DNA of 64,000 nucleotides from assembly GCF_014851815.1 (NCBI RefSeq), contig NZ_JACVAJ010000002.1:620001-684000 (forward strand). Direction: 5' to 3'. This document shows, one piece after another, positions 1-7,863 of the stretch. The position numbers and the translations under genes were made by a program. Position 1 is the first letter of the stretch; every line of letters starts with the position of its first letter. The notes beneath the pieces are model-generated. The model saw nothing but the letters and a program-made list of their open reading frames with translations. It made no database searches and had not been told where the DNA came from. Source of the stretch: Pseudoxanthomonas sp. PXM01. Lineage in GTDB: Bacteria > Pseudomonadota > Gammaproteobacteria > Xanthomonadales > Xanthomonadaceae.

Positions 1-1
1 C

Positions 2-1531
2 CTGGACGACACCAATCCGGCCAAGGAAGACCCGGAGTACGTGCGCGCCATCCAGGATGACGTGCGCTGGCTGGGCTTCGATTGGCACGACCTGCGCCAC
101 GCCTCGGATTACTTCGAGGTGCTGTACCTGGCCGGCGAGAAGCTGATCCGCCAGGGCGACGCTTTCGTCTGCGACCTGAGCGCGGAGGAAGTGCGCGAGT
201 ACCGCGGCACGCTGACCGAACCGGGCCGCAATTCGCCCTACCGCGACCGCAGCGTGGAAGAGAACCTGGACCTGTTCCGCCGCATGCGCGCGGGCGAGTT
301 CCCCGATGGCGCGCGCACGCTACGCGCCAAGATCGACATGGCCAGCGGCAACATCAACCTGCGCGACCCGGCGCTGTACCGCATCAAGCACGTCGAGCAC
401 CAGAACACCGGCAACGACTGGCCGATCTACCCGATGTACGACTACGCGCATTCGCTGAGCGATGCGGTGGAAGGCATCACCCATTCGCTGTGCACGCTGG
501 AATTCGAAGACCATCGTCCGCTGTACGACTGGTGCGTGGACAAGGTGGACCTGGCCGGCTCGCCCGACCTGATCGCACCGCTGCTGGCCAAGGGCCTGCC
601 GAAGGAAGCCAGCAAGCCGCGCCAGATCGAATTCTCGCGGTTGAACTTCAACTACCTGGTGATGAGCAAGCGCAAGCTGCTGGCGATGGTCAACGACCAG
701 CTCGTCGACGGCTGGGACGACCCGCGCATGCCGACCCTGCAGGGCATCCGCCGTCGCGGCTACACCCCGGCCGCGCTGCGCCTGATGGTGGACCGCGTGG
801 GCATCAGCAAGCAGAACTCGCTGCTGGACATCTCGATCCTGGAAGGCGCATTGCGCGAGGATCTGGATACCGCCGCGCCGCGCCGGATGGGCGTGGTCGA
901 CCCAGTAAAGCTGGTGCTGGCGAACCTGCCGGAAGACCACGAGGAGTCGCTGACGTTCTCCAACCACCCGAAGGACGAGTCTTTCGGCCAGCGCAGCGTG
1001 CCGTTCTCGCGCGAGTTGTGGATCGAGCGCGAGGACTTCGAGGAAGTCCCGCCGAAGGGCTTCAAGCGCCTGACCACGGGCGGCGAAGTGCGCCTGCGCG
1101 GCGCCGGCATCGTGCGCTGCGATGAGGTGATCAAGAACGACGCCGGGGAGATCGTCGAGCTGCGCGGCTGGCTGGATCCCGAGTCGCGTCCCGGCATGGC
1201 CGGTGCCGAGCGCAAGATCAAGGGCACCATCCACTGGGTCAGCGCGAAGCACGCGGTGGCGGCGGAAATCCGCGTGTACGACCGCCTGTTCACCGTACCG
1301 AACCCGGACGACGAATCCGAAGGCAAGACCTACCGCGACTACATGAATCCGGAATCGCGCCGCACGGTCACCGGCTACGTGGAGCCTGCCGCAGCGAGCG
1401 CCACGCCGGAACAGTCGTTCCAGTTCGAACGTACCGGCTATTTCGTCGCCGACCGCTACGACCACACGTCGGAGCGTCCCGTGTTCAACCGCAGCGTGAC
1501 CCTGCGCGACACCTGGGCCACCAAGGCCTGA
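2..1531 (+). CDS. glnS: Glutamine-tRNA ligase (GlnRS), 5'-truncated by window edge
   Basis: Charges tRNA-Gln with glutamine in the cytoplasm (class Ic synthetase). The frame is open from base 2, where it reads LDDTNPAKEDPEYV, a stretch typical of the GlnRS catalytic domain just after the HIGH region, so the N-terminus lies outside the window. VMSKRKL near bases 658-678 is the GlnRS form of the KMSKS loop. FDDPRMPTLQGIRRRGY-like sequence (here DDPRMPTLQGIRRRGY) and the C-terminal beta-barrel anticodon-binding region (ending RSVTLRDTWATKA) follow in the usual order. The stop is TGA at 1529-1531. A weak 7-bp hairpin follows. Identity is secure from these family blocks. Confidence 0.97.
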   Translation: MDDTNPAKEDPEYVRAIQDDVRWLGFDWHDLRHASDYFEVLYLAGEKLIRQGDAFVCDLSAEEVREYRGTLTEPGRNSPYRDRSVEENLDLFRRMRAGEFPDGARTLRAKIDMASGNINLRDPALYRIKHVEHQNTGNDWPIYPMYDYAHSLSDAVEGITHSLCTLEFEDHRPLYDWCVDKVDLAGSPDLIAPLLAKGLPKEASKPRQIEFSRLNFNYLVMSKRKLLAMVNDQLVDGWDDPRMPTLQGIRRRGYTPAALRLMVDRVGISKQNSLLDISILEGALREDLDTAAPRRMGVVDPVKLVLANLPEDHEESLTFSNHPKDESFGQRSVPFSRELWIEREDFEEVPPKGFKRLTTGGEVRLRGAGIVRCDEVIKNDAGEIVELRGWLDPESRPGMAGAERKIKGTIHWVSAKHAVAAEIRVYDRLFTVPNPDDESEGKTYRDYMNPESRRTVTGYVEPAAASATPEQSFQFERTGYFVADRYDHTSERPVFNRSVTLRDTWATKA

Positions 1532-1544
1532 CACCGGCGGCTTT

Positions 1545-1564
1545 CACCGCCCGTTGAGGCGGTG
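1545..1564 (+). terminator. Possible weak terminator hairpin after glnS
   Basis: CACCGCC (1545-1551) and GGCGGTG (1558-1564) form a 7-bp GC stem with a 6-base loop in the 75-base gap after glnS. There is no T-tract, so it may only stabilise the 3' end. Confidence 0.3.
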
Positions 1565-1606
1565 GCCGGCAGGCTGGCGCACCACCACCGAAGGAAGGAG
1601 TCCGCC

Positions 1607-2026
1607 ATGTCCCGCACCGTGCAGCGTCTGTCGTTCGCCCTGTTGTCCTGCCTTCTTGTCGTCGCGCTGGCAGGTTGCGCAGCGCCCGCCTCCTCCGATG
1701 GCACTGCAGGCGATCTGCCCCCGGCCTCGACGCCCTCGCCCAAGCCGACCGGCGGAAACCAGCCGCCGCGCGAGGCCGGTGCGGTCACCGTCGACTACGC
1801 CTGCAAGACCAGCGCCGACTGCGCGGTGAAGAACGTCGGCAACTGTTGCGGCGCCATGCCGGCCTGCGTCAACAAGAACAGCCCCACCGATCCGCAGGGC
1901 GTGCAGGCGCAATGCGCCGCCAGCGGCCGCATGGGCATCTGCGGCTTCGCCGACGTGACGGCCTGCCAATGCGTCAGCGGCCGCTGCGAATCCGATTCCT
2001 CCGTCGCCAAGTTGCCTGCCCAGTAA
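1607..2026 (+). CDS. Cysteine-rich lipoprotein of unknown function
   Basis: A 139-residue precursor. It has a lipoprotein signal peptide (positively charged start, hydrophobic core, lipobox LAGC near residue 25), then a Ser/Pro/Thr-rich linker, then a compact domain with ten cysteines in the last ~75 residues, including one CC pair and a CQC. That number suits up to five disulfides in the periplasm or outside the cell. The ATG at 1607 is chosen over the upstream in-frame start at 1562 because it has AAGGAAGGAG directly upstream and begins the signal peptide. The stop TAA overlaps the ATG of the deaminase gene by one base. I do not recognise the family, and function is unknown. Confidence 0.8.
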   Translation: MSRTVQRLSFALLSCLLVVALAGCAAPASSDGTAGDLPPASTPSPKPTGGNQPPREAGAVTVDYACKTSADCAVKNVGNCCGAMPACVNKNSPTDPQGVQAQCAASGRMGICGFADVTACQCVSGRCESDSSVAKLPAQ

Positions 2027-2586
2027 TGCTCTATCAACAGATCCACCTGACCCTGCCCGCCTGGACCCACGATCTGGTCGATCCCGCCGCGACGTACGCG
2101 AGCGACGAAGACAAGGTCGCGCTGGCGATCGACCTGTCGCGCCGCAACGTGGACGCCAACAGCGGCGGGCCGTTCGGTGCCGTCGTGTTCGGCCCCGACC
2201 ACCGCGTGATCTCCCTCGGCGTGAACCGCGTGATGCCGCATACCTGCTCGCTGGCGCATGCCGAGACCATGGCCTACATGCTGGCGCAGCAACGCCTGCA
2301 GACGCCGCGCCTCAACGACGTGCTGGCGCCGGTGGTGCTGGCTACGTCATCGCAGCCCTGCTGCCAGTGCTACGGCGCCACCATCTGGGCCGGTATCGAT
2401 CGCCTGCTGATCGGTGCGCGCGCCGAGGACGTGATGGAACTGACCGAGTTCGACGAAGGCCCGTTGCCGGCCGACTGGATCGGCGAACTCAACCGGCGCG
2501 GCATCGAGGTCGTGCGCGACGTGCGCCGCGAAGATGCACGTGCGGTTCTGAAGCGCTACGGCGAGCAGGGCGGCGACAAGTACTGA
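2026..2586 (+). CDS. Nucleoside deaminase, CDA/guanine-deaminase type
   Basis: A 186-residue zinc-dependent deaminase of the cytidine deaminase-like superfamily. The zinc and catalytic motifs are visible: HAE (in AHAETMAYML) and PCCQC (in SSQPCCQCYGATIW), the PCxxC pair that with the His binds zinc, with Glu as proton shuttle. Length and the C-terminal helix resemble GuaD/TadA-like nucleoside deaminases. The exact base (guanine, cytosine or another) cannot be told from motifs. The start ATG overlaps the TAA of the Cys-rich lipoprotein gene (TAATG), suggesting translational coupling, though the two products would sit in different compartments. A strong hairpin follows the stop. Confidence 0.85.
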   Translation: MLYQQIHLTLPAWTHDLVDPAATYASDEDKVALAIDLSRRNVDANSGGPFGAVVFGPDHRVISLGVNRVMPHTCSLAHAETMAYMLAQQRLQTPRLNDVLAPVVLATSSQPCCQCYGATIWAGIDRLLIGARAEDVMELTEFDEGPLPADWIGELNRRGIEVVRDVRREDARAVLKRYGEQGGDKY

Positions 2587-2593
2587 TCCTGCG

Positions 2594-2624
2594 CAGGAGA
2601 AGCCATCGCCCCCGGCTTCTCCTG
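2594..2624 (+). terminator. Stem-loop after the deaminase gene
   Basis: CAGGAGAAGCC (2594-2604) pairs perfectly with GGCTTCTCCTG (2614-2624), an 11-bp stem with a 9-base loop. It starts eight bases after the stop codon. There is no clear T-tract, so it is a terminator or mRNA-end stabiliser isolating rlmM from the upstream pair. Confidence 0.55.
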
Positions 2625-2661
2625 TACCCTGTCGGTGCGGCAGGAGCCGCAGCCACCCGCC

Positions 2662-3726
2662 ATGCCCATCGCCATGTCATCGACGACCGGCCTGCTGGCT
2701 TATTGCCGCCAGGGATTCGAACCCGAACTTGCCGCCGAACTGAGCGAGCGCGCCGCGCTGGCCGGGTTCGCCGGCTATGCCCGCGCGCAACGCAACGACG
2801 GTCACGTCGTCTTCGCCTGCGACCAGGCCGAGGCACTGGACCGTGCGCTGCCGTGGCGCGACCTGATCTTCGCCCGGCAGAAGCTGCGCCTGCTCGCCGA
2901 ACTGCGCGGCATCGATCCGAAGGACCGCATCACGCCGATCCTTGCCGCACTGTCCGGTGCCGGGCGCTACGGCGACCTGTGGGTCGAGCATCCGGATTCC
3001 GACAGCGCCAAGCCACTGGCCGGACTGGCACGCAGTTTCGGCAATGCGCTGCGTCCCGCACTGCGCAAGGCGGGCTTTCTGACCGAGAAGGACGATGCGC
3101 GTCTGCCACGCCTGCACGTGGTGTTCGTGCAGGGTGACCACCTGTTCCTGTGCGTCGCCGATAACCGCGACAGCGCGCCCTGGCCGCTCGGCATCCCGCG
3201 GCTGAAGCTGCTGCCGGACGCGCCGTCGCGCTCGGCGCTGAAGCTGGAGGAAGCCTTCCTCTCGCTGCTCGACGACCACCAGCGCGAGACGCTGCTGAAG
3301 CCGGGCATGACCGCCGCCGACCTTGGCGCTGCGCCCGGCGGCTGGACCTGGGTGCTGACCCGCCATCACCTGCGCGTGACCAGCGTGGACAACGGGCCAT
3401 TGCGCGAACACGTGCTGGCGACCGGACTGGTCGAACACCTGCGTGCGGACGGTTTCCACTGGAAGCCGACGCAGTCGCTGGACTGGATGGTCTGCGACAT
3501 GGTCGAGCAGCCGCGCCGCGTGGCCGAGCGGATGGCGCAGTGGTTCCGCGAAGGCTGGTGCCGGCATGCGGTGTTCAACCTCAAGCTGCCGATGAAGAAA
3601 CGCTGGGACGAGACGAAGCTGTGCCTGGAGCTGTTCGCGGACCAGGCAGAGCGGCCGTTGCGGGTCAGCGCGCGCCAGCTCTATCACGACCGCGAAGAGA
3701 TCACGGTGTTCGCCACGCCGCGCTGA
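2662..3726 (+). CDS. rlmM: 23S rRNA 2'-O-ribose methyltransferase (C2498)
   Basis: SAM-dependent methyltransferase of the RlmM family, which modifies the ribose of C2498 in 23S rRNA. About 354 residues, close to the E. coli enzyme. It opens with an N-terminal THUMP-like region (GLLAYCRQGFEPELAAEL) and carries the SAM-binding motif DLGAAPGGWTW, a DWMVCDMVE active-site block and a FNLKLPMKKRW block with the catalytic Lys. Start choice: ATG 2662 (MPIAMSS) or ATG 2674 (MSSTTGLL). The in-frame GTG at 2635 lies close to the preceding hairpin and has no ribosome site. A GGAG lies about 15 bases before 2662 and is not decisive. It stands alone between the hairpin and the next lipoprotein gene. Confidence 0.93.
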   Translation: MPIAMSSTTGLLAYCRQGFEPELAAELSERAALAGFAGYARAQRNDGHVVFACDQAEALDRALPWRDLIFARQKLRLLAELRGIDPKDRITPILAALSGAGRYGDLWVEHPDSDSAKPLAGLARSFGNALRPALRKAGFLTEKDDARLPRLHVVFVQGDHLFLCVADNRDSAPWPLGIPRLKLLPDAPSRSALKLEEAFLSLLDDHQRETLLKPGMTAADLGAAPGGWTWVLTRHHLRVTSVDNGPLREHVLATGLVEHLRADGFHWKPTQSLDWMVCDMVEQPRRVAERMAQWFREGWCRHAVFNLKLPMKKRWDETKLCLELFADQAERPLRVSARQLYHDREEITVFATPR

Positions 3727-3762
3727 CAACGCGCTGCACATTTTCATAACCAGGGAGCACGC

Positions 3763-4695
3763 ATGGCGTCGCACGTCGTGGGCAGAATCGGTACGGTCAT
3801 CGCCATCGCAGGCTTGGCCGGATGCGCATCGGTCGAAAGCGGTTCTTCCGCACCGGCGACTTCCTGGTATACCGCTCGCGATGTCATCGGCGACGGCGTC
3901 TTCAGCGCCGGCATCGAAGGGCCGGCGTTCGGCCCCGATGGCGCCCTGTATGCCGTGAGCTATGGGCGCGACGGCACGATCGGCCGGGTGACGTTCGATG
4001 CCGATGGCAGCGCGCGCGCCTCACTGTTCGCCACCCTGCCGGAAGGCAGCACCGGCAACGGCATCCGCTTCGGCACCGACGGCAGCATGTACATCGCCGA
4101 CTACAGCGGGCACCACGTGCTGCGCATCGCGCCCGGCGAACGCGACGCGAAGGTGTTTGCACGCATGCCGCAGGCCAACCAGCCCAACGACATCGCACTC
4201 TCTCCCGACGGCACCCTGTACGCCAGCGATCCGAAATGGGCCGACAACAGCGGCCAGCTGTGGCGCATCGACCGCAGCGGCACGCCGCACCTGCTCGAAG
4301 CCGGCATGGGCACCACCAACGGCGTGGAAGTCAGCCCGAACGGCAAGCACCTCTACGTCAACGAAAGCGTGCAGCGCAACGTGTGGGTCTACGACATCCG
4401 CGCCGACGGCAGCATCGGCAACAAGCGCCTGCTGATCGCCTTCAACGACCACGGCATGGACGGGATGCGCACCGACGTGAAGGGCAACCTCTACATCGCC
4501 CGTTACGGCGCCGGCGTGGTCGCGGTGGTGTCGCCCGAGGGCAGGCTGCTGCGCGAAGTGAAGCTGAAGGGACAGAAGCCCACCAACGTCGCGTTCGGCG
4601 GCGGCGACGGCCGCACGGTCTACGTCACCCTGCAGGACCGGGGCGCCATCGAGGCGTTCCGCGCCGAACACCCTGGGCGTGAAGCCGGCCTGTGA
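3763..4695 (+). CDS. SMP-30/gluconolactonase-like beta-propeller lipoprotein
   Basis: A 310-residue protein with an N-terminal lipoprotein signal (LAGCAS, Cys near residue 22) and then repeated beta-propeller blades of the SMP-30/gluconolactonase/NHL kind: GNGIRFGTDGSMYIAD, QPNDIALSPDGTLYASD, GTTNGVEVSPNGKHLYVNE and GMDGMRTDVKGNLYIA. The spaced N/D residues in the blades match the divalent-metal site of SMP-30 lactonases. Likely a periplasmic, membrane-anchored sugar-lactone hydrolase; the substrate is unknown. GGGAG seven bases before ATG 3763 supports the start. It appears monocistronic. Confidence 0.82.
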   Translation: MASHVVGRIGTVIAIAGLAGCASVESGSSAPATSWYTARDVIGDGVFSAGIEGPAFGPDGALYAVSYGRDGTIGRVTFDADGSARASLFATLPEGSTGNGIRFGTDGSMYIADYSGHHVLRIAPGERDAKVFARMPQANQPNDIALSPDGTLYASDPKWADNSGQLWRIDRSGTPHLLEAGMGTTNGVEVSPNGKHLYVNESVQRNVWVYDIRADGSIGNKRLLIAFNDHGMDGMRTDVKGNLYIARYGAGVVAVVSPEGRLLREVKLKGQKPTNVAFGGGDGRTVYVTLQDRGAIEAFRAEHPGREAGL

Positions 4696-4767
4696 CGGGG
4701 GGCCACTGACGTCTCAGGTACTGACACCCCAGCGTGGCAAGATGCCTCCCTGATACGGAGAACGACG

Positions 4768-5490
4768 ATGCTGCCCATCGAACTCAAGGACCCTGCCGGC
4801 TTCGGCACCGAGTTCCTGCGCCTGACCCTGCTGCAGGGCTTCCAGTCGCTGACCAAGCGTGACCTGGAACTGCTGATCTTCGTGCTGCTCGAGCGCGACG
4901 GCGCCATCGGCCGCGACGAATCCAACTTCACCGTCGCCGGCAAGCTGCGGGTGACGCCGGCGAAGATCAAGGCGTTGCGCCGGGACGGCTATGCCCGCTG
5001 GCGCGCGCTGGTACCGGAGGAGCGCGACGCCGCGCTTCAGCGCATCGTCGCCAGCGCCTTGACCGAGGCGAACCTGAAGTCGGGCGCGAAGCATGTCAGC
5101 GAACGCAGCCGCAAGGACGGCTTCCTCGCCATCCGCGTCGAGCACCCGGACGACCACCAGCAGTTCGAGCAGGCCATCCTCGACGTCGGGGCGCTGCCGG
5201 TCTACGAGCGCAACCGGGAAGTGGTGGCGGTCCGCTTCGATACGCTGCTGGCGATCGCCGAGCGCTGGGGTTACCTGCAGCCCGACCCCGCGGCGGTCAC
5301 CGAGGCACTGAAGCGGCTGACGCCGACCTCCGAAGAAGTTGCCGACCTGCTGAAGAAGGACGTCACCAAGCTGCGCTGGCAGGACGCGCGCAACGCGCTC
5401 AACAGTCTCGGCGCCAAGGCAGTGGCCAGCACCGCCGAGGGCGGACTGAAGGGCCTGCTGAAGATCGTGTTTCCCTTCATCCCGGGCTGA
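4768..5490 (+). CDS. Conserved hypothetical protein with HTH-like N-terminus
   Basis: A 240-residue protein that I do not recognise. Residues ~20-75 (QSLTKRDLELLIFVLLERDG, then VAGKLRVTPAKIKALRRDGY) look like a small helix-turn-helix-type helical domain. The middle is charged and mixed alpha/beta (DGFLAIRVEHPDDHQQFEQAI). The C-terminal third is helical and ends in a hydrophobic tail GLLKIVFPFIPG that could touch a membrane. There is no signal peptide. GGAG eight bases before ATG 4768 supports the start. The 3' end faces the oxidoreductase gene across six bases. Function unknown. Confidence 0.7.
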   Translation: MLPIELKDPAGFGTEFLRLTLLQGFQSLTKRDLELLIFVLLERDGAIGRDESNFTVAGKLRVTPAKIKALRRDGYARWRALVPEERDAALQRIVASALTEANLKSGAKHVSERSRKDGFLAIRVEHPDDHQQFEQAILDVGALPVYERNREVVAVRFDTLLAIAERWGYLQPDPAAVTEALKRLTPTSEEVADLLKKDVTKLRWQDARNALNSLGAKAVASTAEGGLKGLLKIVFPFIPG

Positions 5491-5496
5491 CCGGGA

Positions 5497-6621
5497 TCAA
5501 GCCGCGGCGATCTCAACGCGCGTCCCGCCGGCGCGCGCGGAGGCAAAGATCGCGTCCAGGGCCAGCATGTCGCGCCAGCCCTCTTCTCCGGGTACGCGCG
5601 GCGATCGGCCCTCGATGATGGCCAACGCATCGGCATCCATCTGCCGCGCCTGCTGCGCGGGCGTCGCGCCGATCACCGCATCGAAGCGGCGACCGTCGCT
5701 GGCTTCGCCCCGCACGCCTTCGTAGGCCTGGAACGGCGACAGTTCGTACCAGCCACCCGCGCAGTCCGCACGCAGCCGGTTCATGTTTTCGCCGAAACTG
5801 GTGGCGCAATCCGCCGTCACGCCATGGGGGAATTCGAGACGGAAGCGCATCGTTTCGTCGACACCCTGGAAGATGTCAGGCCGCTGCACGGACGGCGTCG
5901 CCGTCACCGCGACGGGTTCGGCGCCGGCGGTGTAGCGCGCCGCATTCAGCGCGTAGACGCCCATGTCGTACATCGCACCGCCGCCCCGCGCAGCATCCAG
6001 CCGCCAGTTGTCGCCGCTGGCGCCGTCGAACCCATGGAACCCCGCCTCGGCGCGGATGCGCTGCAGGCGCCCGAACGGCCGCGACGCCGCCAGGTCCATC
6101 ACCGCCTGCGTGTTCGGTTCGTGCTGCATGCGGTAGCCGATCGCCAGTTGCACGCGGTGCGTCCGGCAGGCGTCGATCATCGCGCGCGCCTCGGCCGCAT
6201 CCATCGCCATCGGCTTCTCGCACCACACGTGCTTGCCGGCCGCGGCGGCGCGCAGGGTGAACGGCTTGTGCAGGTGGTTGGGCAGCACGACGTAGACCAC
6301 GTCGATGTCGGGGTTGTCGGCGATACGGTCGAAGCCCGCGTAGTCGTAGATATTGCGGTCAGGAATACCGTAGCGACGCTGCCACGTCTCCGCCTTGGCC
6401 GGCGTACCGGTGACGATGCCCGCCAGCCGGCAGTACTGCGTCATCTGCAGGGCGGGCGCGAGCAGATCGCGGCTGTAGTAGCCCAGTCCCACCAGGGCGA
6501 CGCCGATGGGGCGCCGCCCCCGGGCGCGTGCGTTCGGCAGCATGCCAGCCACGCCCGCGGCACCCAGGGCAGCAAGCAGGCGCCGGCGTAGACGATCGGG
6601 GGACGCGTGTTCGACGGCCAT
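5497..6621 (-). CDS. Gfo/Idh/MocA-family oxidoreductase with Tat signal
   Basis: A 374-residue NAD(P)-dependent oxidoreductase related to glucose-fructose oxidoreductase. The N-terminus carries a twin-arginine-like signal (DRLRRRLLAALGAAGVAGML), suggesting folded export to the periplasm as in Zymomonas GFOR. The Rossmann motif VALVGLGYYSRDLL follows, then the family signature VWCEKPMAMDAAEARAM with the catalytic Lys of EKP. The C-terminal half is the open beta-sheet substrate/oligomer domain (GGGAMYDMGVYALNAARY). The sugar or inositol substrate cannot be inferred. It converges with the unknown gene upstream in coordinates (six-base gap) and is followed upstream on the strand by a 54-base gap to the flavin hydroxylase pair. 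Confidence 0.87.
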   Translation of the reverse strand: MAVEHASPDRLRRRLLAALGAAGVAGMLPNARARGRRPIGVALVGLGYYSRDLLAPALQMTQYCRLAGIVTGTPAKAETWQRRYGIPDRNIYDYAGFDRIADNPDIDVVYVVLPNHLHKPFTLRAAAAGKHVWCEKPMAMDAAEARAMIDACRTHRVQLAIGYRMQHEPNTQAVMDLAASRPFGRLQRIRAEAGFHGFDGASGDNWRLDAARGGGAMYDMGVYALNAARYTAGAEPVAVTATPSVQRPDIFQGVDETMRFRLEFPHGVTADCATSFGENMNRLRADCAGGWYELSPFQAYEGVRGEASDGRRFDAVIGATPAQQARQMDADALAIIEGRSPRVPGEEGWRDMLALDAIFASARAGGTRVEIAAA

Positions 6622-6675
6622 CGCGGATGCCTCGGGTGGGAACCACGAGGCTACCGTATCAGCGGGCGCAGCGTT

Positions 6676-7863
6676 TCAGCGCGCGCGCTGGCCCGCGGCG
6701 TGCCGCCAGAAGAAATCCACCAGCGGCGGCAGCTTGCCGGCCAGGCCCAGCAGCGGACCGCGCAACAGGGTCAGGTGCATCTCGTCGTTGGAGAACAGGC
6801 GGTTGATGCCCTCGAAGGCGTAGGCGGCGGTCGCGTTCTCGCTGCGACGCTGGCGCGCCCAGCGCTCGATCCGATGCGTTGCGGCCCAGTCGACACGACG
6901 GCCCTGCGCGGCACGGATGCCATCGCGCAATGCGGCCACGTCACGCAGGCCGAGGTTGACGCCCTGCCCCGCCAGCGGATGCACGACATGCGCCGCATCG
7001 CCGGCGACGACGATGCGGCCGGCCACGTAGTCCTTCGCCAGTTGCCGCTTCAGCGGGAAAGCGGCGCGCGGCGATGCCGCGTCCACCTGGCCGAGCTTGC
7101 CGCCCATTGCCAGCGTCAGTTCCCGGCCGAACGCGGCATCGTCCAGCGTCAGCACGCGCTGCGCCTCGTCGTCCGGCAGGGTCCAGACGATCGAGCTGAG
7201 CCCGTCCGCGAACGGCAGGAAGGCCAGTGGCCCGGTCGGCAGGAAGCGCTGCCAGGCGGTGTCCTCGTGCGGCATGCCGGTGCGCACGAACGCGACCACG
7301 CCGCGCTGCGCATAGTCATGCGCCGCGACCTCCAGGCCGGCGAGACGGCGCAAGGTGGAATCAGCGCCATCGGCCGCCACCGCCAGCCGCGCATCGAGCC
7401 GCGATCCGTCGTCCAACCGGAGCGTCACGCCGGTGTCGTCCTGCTCCATCGCCTCCACGCGTGCCGGGCAGCGGACCTGCACGCCGGCCGCCGGCAACGC
7501 GGCCCACAGCCGGTCGACCAGCAGTGCGTTCTCGACGATCCAGCCCAGCTGCGTGCGGCCCAGCGCATCGGCATCGAAGCGCAGTTCGTCGCCACCGCCG
7601 GCATCCCATACCCGCATGCGCCGATAGGGCTGCGCACGCGCATCGCGCACGGCGCTCCACGCACCTGCTTCGTCGAGCAGCGCCGCGTTGTCCGGCGCGA
7701 ACGCATAGACACGCAGGTCCGGTTGCGCCGGTGACCAGGACAAAGGCTCGCGCCCCTCGACCAGCGCGACGTCCAGTCCCTCGCGCGCCAGCACCAGCGC
7801 GCAGGCGGCACCCACCACGCCGCCACCGACGACGGCGACATCGATCTGTCCACGCCGCTTCAT
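6676..7863 (-). CDS. UbiI/UbiF/VisC-type FAD-dependent monooxygenase
   Basis: A 395-residue flavin hydroxylase of the UbiH/COQ6 family, expected to hydroxylate the ring during ubiquinone synthesis. Visible motifs are the N-terminal dinucleotide fold VAVVGGGVVGAACALVLAREG, the DG motif AADGADSTLRRLAG, and the C-terminal FAD motif GDAAHVVHPLAGQGVNLGLRD. The PYRRMRVWDA and VENALLVDRLW blocks resemble UbiI/UbiF/VisC rather than UbiH. Start: ATG 7863, which overlaps the TGA of the preceding ubiH (ATGA), is preferred to the in-frame start at 7881. The pair is probably one coupled operon. Which ring position it modifies is not decidable here. Confidence 0.86.
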   Translation of the reverse strand: MKRRGQIDVAVVGGGVVGAACALVLAREGLDVALVEGREPLSWSPAQPDLRVYAFAPDNAALLDEAGAWSAVRDARAQPYRRMRVWDAGGGDELRFDADALGRTQLGWIVENALLVDRLWAALPAAGVQVRCPARVEAMEQDDTGVTLRLDDGSRLDARLAVAADGADSTLRRLAGLEVAAHDYAQRGVVAFVRTGMPHEDTAWQRFLPTGPLAFLPFADGLSSIVWTLPDDEAQRVLTLDDAAFGRELTLAMGGKLGQVDAASPRAAFPLKRQLAKDYVAGRIVVAGDAAHVVHPLAGQGVNLGLRDVAALRDGIRAAQGRRVDWAATHRIERWARQRRSENATAAYAFEGINRLFSNDEMHLTLLRGPLLGLAGKLPPLVDFFWRHAAGQRAR

